A program made the position numbers and the translations under genes. The notes beneath the pieces were generated by a model, which saw only the letters and a program-made list of their open reading frames with translations, was not told the origin of the DNA and did no database searches. 64,000 bases of DNA from Mactromeris polynyma (Eukaryota > Mollusca > Bivalvia > Venerida > Mactridae), in the NCBI GenBank assembly GCA_032209605.1, contig JASFXZ010000032.1, positions 8,309,722 to 8,373,721 on the forward strand, given 5' to 3'. The stretch's first letter is position 1. Each line of letters starts with the position of its first letter. Shown here one piece after another: positions 38,546-48,200 of the stretch.

Positions 38546-39047
38546 GGCGAAATTGATAATGTTGCAGAAAGGTTGTTGCTCAATAGAGGGTCGCTCTAGA
38601 GAGGATGCGCTACATATGTGCGAGTATATGAAAATATATTGAATCATCAGTCTGTGTTTCTTAAATATCAATCTGACACTGTCCGCTTAATAGCTTCTTT
38701 TTTTGTAAACTGGAGAACAGAGGTCATTGTTCACCTGTGGATAGGTTTTTAAGTACAATGTATTTACTTTGAAGTTGATGCGCATTTTACGTAGATTTTC
38801 AATTGCGACACGTTTTTAATTCTGAACCTCGAATGTGAAAAAAAATTGAAATAAAAACATCCTGTTTACCTCGTTCTTCAGCTTGGTAAACGATTATTTA
38901 ATCATTAGAACTGTGTGGGCGCTTATATCCTAGCTTTGAAAGAAACACAATTTTGATTTCATTATCGGATTGGTATGATAAGTAAATAAATTGTATTATA
39001 AACAGAATGATACCTGGTAATTGTGTGGGCACGTTTTGAACACACCG

Positions 39048-39221
39048 ATGGCTTTGTCGGGGAATGAGACGGACGCTTCACCCGAAAGTTGTTGGTACAA
39101 ACTCGGCCGTGATACAAGAAAACTCGAAAATGCGTCAAAGAAGCAAAATGCTTTCATCACAATTAAGATGAAAGAAATAATTGTTATATACGCACGCTGT
39201 ACAAATATTTCTAAACGGTGA
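39048..39221 (+). other. 57-codon ATG open frame, coding status doubtful
   Basis: ATGGCTTTGTCGGGGAATGA opens a 57-codon frame (MALSGNETDASPESCWYKLG...) ending in TGA at 39219-39221. It is slightly richer in CpG and charged residues than its surroundings. I recognise no domain, and there are no clear splice partners. Confidence 0.15.
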
Positions 39222-39726
39222 ATGAAAATTTAACAATGCAAACACCATCGTACAAATAATTTCGTCGTTCAACATTTCTGAAAATATTGATCCAAATTAA
39301 CGACAGATCAACAACAGCAACAATCATAATATTAAAAGTAATCAAACAGTAATACACGGTATGGTATCTTCAATTAAAACGAAGTGACCGATATAAAATA
39401 TTGCCGAGTACGAGTGTTTGTAAAAACAATTGCAATTTTTTACGTCTTTTTTCAGGCGAATCATACAATTAAGAGACTAAACTAGGGCCCGAAATGATAA
39501 CGAATACTTACACCCAGCATTCAAATTTCAAAAGTCTGTTAGTCAAATTAGAGTTTGGAAAATGCATGAAAGTGTCAATGCTGTATATTGAATTGCTTTC
39601 ACTAATGTGTGTCTTAATTTTATAGTGCCTTGTAAATTGTACATTTTATGTTGAAATAAATCTATAAAAATCTATCTCCCTTGTTGTAATACAATTTCAC
39701 TCTTAAAATGATGTTGCAGATGGCGG

Positions 39727-40633
39727 TTATGCTGTAGTTAAAACTTCGAAATAAATTCCAAAATAGACGACGAGGTTACCCAGATGGCGAGTACAGTAGA
39801 GAGAAACAAGTTTGCCGAGCAATAAACCTCTGCTTGCCTCGTTTTCTGTTTGTCTGAGAAATGCAGGTAAAAATTCACAAGATTTGTGAAAACAGGTAAT
39901 CTACGGATTAACAGAATCGCTATCAAAACCCGGAAGTTAAAGATAAGAAGTTTATTGGCATTGTGTATCTAAATAAGTATCACTGATGGATTCTTACTCT
40001 ATGGTTGATGTTTTCCGGTTTATTCTCTTGCAAGTTTCAGCCACGTGAAAGAATCTGTGTGTTTTTTATTTCATTGATGGTTTTTGGATATCAGTCAGTC
40101 AGGTTGTACTAACAGAAGTTTGAAGATTGTATGCAATACACTAAAACTCAAATTAGACGCCTGGCATAATTGTGAGACTTAATTATTATTTAATAAGCCA
40201 GGACGAGAAAAGTAAGGTCAAACTGACAAAAGATGAATTCCATAATCGTCATTTAGTTCTGTGAATCGCCTTGTAATTAAAATGTCGAGACTTCAAGGCT
40301 TACTTATAAACAGAACAAGAGAGCTGTTGTAAGGGCAGCGCACCCGATCATGTTCGAAAGGTGCATGCCAATGCAAAAGTAGTACAGTTTACTTGAACAA
40401 TATTTGTGACCGATAAACCTTCTTCATGACATTACCAATAACAACAGAACTTACTTAAACATACTTGCTAAGGGACATATCTTGTAGCCCCATACACGGT
40501 CTCTGACCTTCAGTGTATCTGGTCCTAGACCAGGAGGTATGTGTCCCTTACCAAGCCCAGTCTTCGTGTGAGGTTTGATGATTGACGGAGCAGTTGTTAA
40601 AGACAACAGCGAAATTGAAAACCGTGTCGCCAT
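39727..40633 (-). CDS. Probable two-exon gene, unknown 101-aa protein
   Basis: Minus strand. Exon 1 runs 40633-40455 from an ATG in good context (A at -3, G at +4) and ends at a strong donor TTTAA|GTAAGTT. Exon 2 runs 39853-39727 after a pyrimidine-rich ctgcatttctcag, phase 2 to 2, ending TAA. The product would be 101 aa. The first 35 residues (MATRFSISLLSLTTAPSIIK...) have no acidic residue, several Arg/Lys and many hydroxyl residues, like a mitochondrial presequence. A Gly/Pro patch GKGHIPPGLGPDTLKVRDRV follows, then a hydrophobic C-terminus. ETS and E-box sites lie about 145 bp upstream. I do not recognise the family. Exon 1 is more convincing than exon 2; a different second exon is possible. 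Confidence 0.42.
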
Positions 40634-40678
40634 AGTTACGGTATCCTGAAACCAACGACGGCGTGAATGCCGACGGGG

Positions 40679-40800
40679 ACGCCAACGACTGGGCGAGTAC
40701 AATGGACATCCTTATAATTCAAATACCCACTTTATGCATGTATTACAGTTCCCAAACGATAATGAACGCTGACTCAACTTCCGGTCACGTGGTGTTTGCG
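40679..40800 (-). promoter_or_regulatory. ETS + E-box promoter of the 101-aa gene
   Basis: ACTTCCGG (ETS/GABPA type) at 40777-40784 directly abuts TCACGTG (E-box CACGTG at 40786-40791). The patch acgccaacgactgggcgag at 40679-40697 is nearly the same as 36023-36041. ETS sites near the start are typical of nuclear genes for mitochondrial proteins. This agrees with, but does not prove, the targeting idea for the downstream protein. Confidence 0.45.
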
Positions 40801-42150
40801 GTAATATTGATTTTAAGCGGATACAACGGGAATTAAAATAACTTTTTTCGATAATTGCGCTAGATATACAGATATGTGGCATGTTCAGTGATACATGTGG
40901 TTAACACTTAAGCTTGGTGTTGGAAAGAAGAAACGATCCAGAGGATTATAGGATCATAGCTTTGTTTTATTGATAAGTTATTTAATCTTCAAAATCTTAA
41001 ATGACAAATTATTTGTGGTCATACGGACGATGTAGGATCTATTGATGTATATTACATACAAGTCATTAATTTTGCTCTGACACCGCCTTATTTGCCAAAG
41101 CGAATAATATAATAATTATATTCATAATTGACTATTTTGAAATATGTTCGCCAATAATTAAAAAATCTCAAAGGAATAACGTCATCAACGACAGAGCCTG
41201 TTTAACTTGCGATTAACAGGTGTTTGTCAAACCCTAATAAACATGCGCAATTTTCCAATAATTGCTTGTAATTCAAATGTAAAGAAATATGCTTGCCATC
41301 CAATCAGTCAAAAATGTAACAAAACAAACTAAACACACGTATACCATGCGTACGGGATTTATACCTTAGTCTCGGAATCTTGCCGAGCGACCAGTGCTAG
41401 ACTGAATAATCTTACCATACTCAATATAGTTTCTTACAGTAATCTTGCACTAAGCCATTCGTATACGGCTGATAATTGGCTAATTATGTTTACTTTTTAA
41501 TGATTAGAAGTATTTCAAAACAGCAATATCATTGTCGATAAGGCGTAAAATATCGAGCTATCAAACTGAATTCACAATTATCGGTCTGACGTAAAATTGC
41601 TGAGCTGAAGTTATCAAAAGACAGATATCTGTGTCGTTATTTTCTTTTTAAAGCAGCGTTTGACACGGACACATTCGCTGTATTTGAAGTAACTTGACTG
41701 AAAAGCGACTGGTGTCCTATTGCGTTTAAAAATTTGTATTGACTTAATTTATTATCACCATTAAAGCATCAAGGCAGTTAGATAACTGAAAATAGTCCGT
41801 AAAAAACGTAGACAGCTGTTACAGCAGACTTGAAAGCGACGCAGACGAATTGATAGAAGATAAATGGCTTGACAATTAGTCTTGTTTATGTTGTTTGAGT
41901 AGTTTATAGATCAATATACTGGTAATTATCTACACAATTAAACTATTTTTACTCCAACTAGCGCTAAAATAGTTTGACCGTAAACTTTACACTCAGGGTG
42001 AAGTGTTAGTATGCTGTCGTCTGCGACCCTGGTTCAAAGACAACCAAGCTTATCTGGCTTTAAATGCATTTCTTTTAAGATGTCTATGATGATTGTTTCA
42101 GCCAATCCGCTTGTTTAATTGCATCATACGCCGATACACTCAAACATCTG
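40801..42150. other. No gene seen
   Basis: AT-rich DNA without recognisable exons or repeats up to the 41-bp array. Confidence 0.5.
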
Positions 42151-43200
42151 CGTAATTCTGTGACATAGACGCCCAAATAGATGAACGTCTGCGCGAGTGT
42201 GTGACATTCACGCCCAGATAGATGAACGTCTGCGCGAGTGTTTGACATAGACGCCCAAATAGATGAACGTCTGCGCGAGTGTGTGACATTCACGCCCAGA
42301 TAGATGAACGTCTGCGCGAGTGTGTGACATTCACGGCCAGATAGATGAACGTCTGCGCGAGTGTGTGACATTCACGCCCAGATAGATGAACGTCTGCGCG
42401 AGTGTTTGACATAGACGCCCAAATAGATGAACGACTGCGCGAGTGTGTGACATTCACGCCCAGATAGATGAACGTCTGCGCGAGTGTTTGACATAGACGC
42501 CCAAATAGATGAACGTCTGCGCGAGTGTGTGACATTCACGCCCAGATAGATGAACGTCTGCGCGAGTGTGTGACATTCACGCCCAGATAAATGAACGTCT
42601 GCGCGAGTGTTTGACATAGACGCCCAAATAGATGAACGTCTGCGCGAGTGTGTGACATTGACGCCCAGATAGATGAACGTCTGCGCGAGTGTGTGACATT
42701 GACGCCCAGATAGATGAACGTCTGCGCGAGTGTTTGACATAGACGCCCAAATAGATGAACGTCTGCGCGAGTGTGTGACATTCACGCCCAGATAGATGAA
42801 CGTCTGCGCGAGTGTGTGACATTCACGCCCAGATAGATGAACGTCTGCGCGAGTGTGTGACATTCACGCCCAGATAGATGAACGTCTGCGCGAGTGTTTG
42901 ACATAGACGCCTAAATAGATGAACGACTGCGCGAGTCTGTGACATTCACGCCCAGATAGATGAACGTATGCGCGAGTGTTTGACATAGACGCCCAAATAG
43001 ATGAACGTCTGCGCGAGTGTGTGACATTGACGCCCAGATAGATGAACGTCTGTGCGATTGTGTGACATTGACGCCAAAATAGATGAACGGCTGTGCGATT
43101 CTGTGACATAGACGCCCAAACAAATGAACGTCTGAGCGATTCTGTGACATAGACGCTCAAACAGATGAACGTCTGTGTGATTCTGTGACATTGACGCATA
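42150..43200 (-). repeat. 41-bp minisatellite, about 25 copies
   Basis: Head-to-tail 41-bp units containing gatgaacgtctgcgcgagtg and cacgcccagata. Two main unit types alternate irregularly: 'tgtgacattcacgcccagatag' and 'tttgacatagacgcccaaatag', with a third type 'cattgacgcc'. The last three or four units at the right (43040-43200) are more diverged, with gtgcgattctg in place of gcgcgagtgtg, as at an old array edge. Because 41 is not a multiple of three, any frame cycles through all three readings every 123 bp, and all three minus-strand frames stay open for long runs. The resulting peptides (MSHTRADVHLSG..., period 41 aa) are most likely not real proteins. Confidence 0.93.
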
Positions 43201-44589
43201 AAAACATATGCTGTAATTTAAGACACAAACACCAAATTTGAGTTTCTTTGTCCTTAAATTATCATTGAATTCCCACAGAACAATATCCCGGTTTTGCGGG
43301 CAAGTTTTATTTTATACATTCCGCGTTTCGTATTAAACTGCCATGTACTGCATAACTGCTACAAATAATCAACCGGACCGATCATGAAATTCGCCATCAC
43401 CACAGTCGTCTGTTTTATCTCTGTCCGACTATACCCTCTCGATTGCAGCAAGATTAACGAATATGAACAACGCATAAACACCATCTGTGGTTTGAACTGA
43501 ACTCCGGTGCACAGACGCTGATAATCCTTTATACCGTACAATAAACATTTCCTTAATATAAACACAGCATGTACTTTTGATGGGTGCGTCGAATAAACAA
43601 CATTGTTGTTCTTCAAGATTGTTTGTCAGACGATAATAAGCTTCGTTTGTCCTGCATCCAGTCTGCTGATTCATTCAGAGATTTTTTTGCCATTTTCGTG
43701 AGTAAGAGCATGTTAGGTTTGGCTAGAAATCTAGACAGGTCAGCTGAACGAATTGCTCTTAATATAAATGGTCACTAAAAGGGGGGGGGGGTGAAATGTT
43801 CAAAAATGCCAAACGCAGACGACAACTTCATAATGAGTGAATTCATTGCAGGTGGAATATGGCCGTACACCAACAACAGTTAAGACACATATGTACACGA
43901 ATTGGCAACACAGTGCAACCCCTTGACAGATTTGGAAATGGAGACAGCGATAAGAATGATTTTCGCAAGATCATTATTACATTCATTTGTAGTAGTGAGA
44001 ATTTGAATTTTTCAATGAAATCACGAGAAAATCGTGATTTACGTCGCTGAAATTAATTAAATACTAAAATAGAATGATAGCAGATAATTGAAATTGACAT
44101 GAATTTAATTTCACGCGCGCAATTCGTTACACTGCTGACGTATCGTTTGGTTCGACATCGACGACATTGTAGAAATTCAAAAGATCCCATCTAAGTAAAA
44201 ATCAATTAATTAGTACTATATACTGCCAGTTTACGACACAATCAATCAGTTAGCATCTAGTTCCTAATGAGTTATATAATGCGAATCGAAATATCAATCA
44301 GTTTTATCTAAATGTCACGTCGGAATTCTAATTATCCAGAAAGAAAGAAATTGCTGATCAACGAGACGATAATTATCTCCTTTTGAGGAGAGGACGCTAT
44401 GACGTCAAGTGGTATCTAAAAGGAATTTTATTGACTGTCATTTTAATATGAGCAGTCTGTCACCGGAGGGCATTCATAGTACAATGCAAAATTAAACCTG
44501 TTAATGAGTTCACATTCTTATCAGATGTTTATTCAAGGATTGATCCCAGTATTTTAAATATTCAGATTCTATTACCGAGCAAAGACGCA
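43201..44589. other. No gene seen; 11-G run
   Basis: No supported gene. There is an 11-G homopolymer at 43781-43791. Short open frames on both strands (43359-43778) overlap each other and show no family features. Confidence 0.45.
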
Positions 44590-44970
44590 CATACTTGGTG
44601 GCCACGTGGTCTCGGTGCAGACCAATGGGCTCCTGAGCGCCGTGTCATTAACCTTCTTAGGGAACTTCTTAGCTTAAGAAAGTTCTTAAATTCTTTGCTA
44701 AGAAAAACATTTCAGTTCATCTTTAATGTCAACAGACGACGGGTACAAGAAATCACTAGAAGAAACGGTTTCTGAAACAGTTTAGGAAATTCTTAAAAAT
44801 CTTCTTACATCAAAAACTTAAGATAAGAAGAGTTAAGATAAGAATGTTAATGAAACTGGACCCTGATCCAAAGGTTGTGAAGTTTGAATCACACTGTGGT
44901 TGAGATTCTTTCATGGGCTACATAGTAACAGGTTTAAGTGCAAGTGATGGTTAATGTAGATCTTATGAAT
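44590..44970 (+). mobile_element. SINE copy interrupted by a MITE
   Basis: A tRNA-like left part (gtggccacgtggtctcggtg ... ctcctgagcgcc, 44599-44641) and a right part (ggaccctgatccaaaggttg then tgaagtttgaatcacactg, 44858-44900) make one SINE head if the intervening 215 bp are removed: intact relatives run directly from the A-box half to 'gatccagaagttgtgagtttgaatcc' type sequence (compare 46665-46690). The body continues to about 44970. Confidence 0.55.
44642..44856. mobile_element. MITE with GTNTCATTAAC termini
   Basis: The left end gtgtcattaaccttcttag and the right end (read on the other strand) gtttcattaacattcttatc are inverted repeats over about 20 bp. Further inside, 'cttcttagcttaag' and 'cttaagataagaag' are also complementary. 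It is 215 bp, non-coding, and inserted in a SINE. The flanking duplication is not clear. Confidence 0.65.
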
Positions 44971-44997
44971 TACACAAAATATGAGATAGTTTCAAGG

Positions 44998-45151
44998 TTC
45001 ACTAAAACCCTCAGTTAAAGACCACCTCAAAATTAAGAACACAATTTTCAAGTCCATTTTCATTGTTTTGCTCTTTTTTCAACCACAATATTAAGACCAC
45101 CTCAATAAGAAGACCAATGTTCAAAGGTCCCAAGTATTGTAATACTGTTGT
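44998..45151 (+). mobile_element. Diverged copy of the 8265-8430 MITE
   Basis: Shares aattaagaacacaattttca then agtccattttc exactly with 8311-8345, and the phrases 'accacctcaataa.aag' and 'tgttcaa.ggtc'. The termini (cactaaaaccctc and taatactgttgta) have decayed. It lies just beyond the 3' end of DDX27. Confidence 0.65.
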
Positions 45152-45191
45152 ATCAAGAAATTCTAAAACAAACACTTTTATATACAATTAT

Positions 45192-45197
45192 TTTATT
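45192..45197 (-). promoter_or_regulatory. DDX27 poly(A) signal
   Basis: AATAAA on the minus strand (tttatt on plus), 54 nt beyond the DDX27 stop codon. This gives a 3' UTR of roughly 70-80 nt. Confidence 0.55.
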
Positions 45198-45250
45198 AAA
45201 TTTCTTACAATCAATGAACAAAACAATCATTTCTCTTCCTTTCACATCTG

Positions 45251-48200
45251 TCATCTTTTCCTGCAAGAGTAAAACAAATAAATCAGGTAAATTAAGACAT
45301 TGTAGACTGAAGGTTAACAGTAATATACATCCCGCCAATATTGTTATTGTAAGTATTTTGCATAAGGCCTTACCGAAATATAGTTTGCACACAAATACAC
45401 TGCCCTCCAAAAGTTCCTTCACACTTTGACAATTCCCACTGCAATTAATGTATTTTCATATTTGTGTCACATGCAATAAATTGAAAGTACTTTTTGACAC
45501 AGCAATACTTTTCTGTAGAAGTATTTATAAATTTGTACCGAAACAAGTTATCTTATTTTTTGTGTCAGATCATTTACGCATAATTCAAAATATTCATGTG
45601 TGAAGAAACTTTTGGATGGCAGTGTATAATGCTGTACGATTGACTGTAAAGTGGTGCATGAACTTTCAGGAACGTTTGGAATATAACAAAAGCCATTGAG
45701 GTATGAATGGTTGACAATAAACAACATTAACTAACCTCTTCCCTCTCTGCTGATTTTTCTTTCCAGGTAAACCCATGTCTTTTCTTTCTTTGTAGGAAGG
45801 TCTGAAAATAATGTATTCTTTATTTAGTTAGGACTTCAAACTAAATCTGACTTTAATGTCAGTGTTCCAATATATGCTTGTACTATTAGGACATCCATAA
45901 AAAAATGTTTGGTATAACTCTACTAATCAAAGTTTAGGTAGGTAGGTAGGTCTTGTATCATACAGATGATACATGTAATCATGGAGCAAAATTTTAGTGT
46001 CTTGATAAAAAGTATTATTAATTTAAGATACAGATAAAATATCACAATAATGTTTATAAAGCACTGAACTTGTTTTACAAAAACCTGCACGAGTTCGCTA
46101 ACAGCTTGTTTGGTTAATGAAGAAAACTTGTTTAATATTTGCGTGGATCCAGCAAATTATGTCAGGGGAGTTCAGATCATGGTAATGCAGCAGATCTAAG
46201 TCAACCCTTGAATTTGGGACCAGTCCCCCCTCTAGATCCACACATGTAATAAATTCAGTTATTTATAACCACTCGAGCAATATCCCCTATAAGTAACATA
46301 TGAAGTACAAGTATGAGGCATATCTAGGACTTACCCGGCTCTGTATTGTCGTACAGCACTCTGCTCAGTGTTCGTGAGTTCTGTATCAAAGGAAGACTTC
46401 ATCTTTGGCTTTTTCTTCTTCTTAGTAACTGTACAGAACATACATTGTATATGTATAAATGTGACAGAATTTTTGAATTTATTCAGTAATTAGCTCTTTT
46501 GAATGAACAACAAAACCAGTTAACAGTAGCAAGGTGAGGCTTTTGGAACAAGAAGTTTTTGTTCAGTAATTATCTACCATCACAGAAACTAGAATGTTTT
46601 GTAATGAGGCTGATAATAGGTGCATAGTTGTCAGATATGTTGTAAGTTGATAGGAACCAGACTACGATCCAGAAGTTGTGAGTTTGAATCCCGCTTTAGT
46701 CAAGATTCTTTCTTCACAGTCCATCAAACAGGCACAAGTCCTGGTTAGTAATCAAGGAAGCAGTCATTGAGTGTCATTAAGGTAAACTGAACGAAACCTG
46801 TTTCACAATCGATGCGAAATAAGTAAGAACAAATACTACTAGTCAATTGTATTACGGACTTGTCAATCAAAGTAGATAAAGCAGGAATGTCTGTGAAGCG
46901 TGAGTGATTTATTGTGTGACGATGACTTAAAGGCATTCATCATACATAACTTCAGGAAGACAGATAAAGTGATAAAGTAACCATACATACTTAAAATACA
47001 ACACATAGTATATTTGCCGATCCAAGACTCTTAAAAAGTAAACAGAAAACATTACCTTCACTCATAATTATAACATTATATTCATAAACAGAAAAATACC
47101 TTTGTGGTCATCGTCGTCATTATATCCTCGAGTTCTTTTCTGTCGTAATGATTTCTTTGCAAACTTTACGGCGTACAGCTGAGCTTTCTGTATATCAAAT
47201 GCTGCTCTATCTTCAGGCTGTAAAACAAGGTAATGTAATCAAGGTGCAGTTCATTTGTTCTGTCAGAGTTCTACCCCATTTTATTCAGAAGTATTTCAGC
47301 TATGAAAAACCAGAGTTCCAGGATTACCAACCAGTACTAGCTTGTTCTTCCACAAACGACTGACAATTTGTCGACATAAATCAATAGTGGAGGACAAATG
47401 ACTTGGGATGCTTTATCTTCAGTCATTGTGTCACTAGTAAAATACGGCCAACAAGGATTCAAACCTTCAAACATGCAGATTAGCAAGAGAGTGCTCTACC
47501 AGGACACGGAAGGTGCAAGCTAAGATAATGTAAAATATTCAAGTGTGACACAGATTCAAGATGATTATAATATGCATAATAAGGATTTCATCACAATAAT
47601 GCTAAAAATGATACTACATATAAATGTGTATTCAATTTGTGAATACTCCACTTACTGTATTAATCTCTGACTTTTTCATCTCTTTTTTCTTCTTCTTTTT
47701 GTTGCTAGGTAACAAATCATATTCACCCAAACGTAAGGCAGCTGAAAAAGGAATCATGTATTGTCACAGACATGTGTAGAATTGGCATATAGCCACACAC
47801 TGATGCCACTTTCAAGTGAAAAAGGGTCGTAACTCCACCAAACAGTGATGGGTTGTAACTAAAATCGAACTTGACCTGTATTTTATTATCTTATGCTTAT
47901 GTGCCCAATACAAATTAAATCCATCCTTTCATGAATAATGGATCGGAAATTGTTTGCAATTAAACTAATAATTATAAATGCAATCAAAACAAAATGTAAC
48001 CAAGTGCTTGTTAAACTCCATGTGTGATAAAGATTAGCTAATACTACTAACTCTTCTCTGCCTGTCTTTCTTTATGTGACTGGAACCAGACTCTCTTCTG
48101 CTCTGCGTTTAGCTCCTCCTTGCTCTGATCCAGAATTCTCTTTGCCTTGTTCATCTGATTTTCTGTCGCTCTCAGTTCCCGTTCTTCTTTCTCGGCGAGC

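Noticed and set aside
42084..43199. Several minus-strand 'proteins' with 41-residue repeats
   Set aside because: They arise from a stop-free 41-bp minisatellite read in three frames; there is no start context, splice structure or family similarity. Kept only as a finding.
42150..43200. CRISPR-like array
   Set aside because: Units are contiguous without unique spacers and the DNA is eukaryotic; it is a minisatellite. The same applies to the other arrays.
45736..45801. DDX27 ending by read-through after GKR ([10 protein letters not shown]...)
   Set aside because: AAGAG|GTTAGT is the same donor type as at DDX27 exon 16, and splicing to 45260 gives a compact basic end GKRKR close to the usual family length, with AATAAA shortly after. 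Read-through remains a minor possibility.
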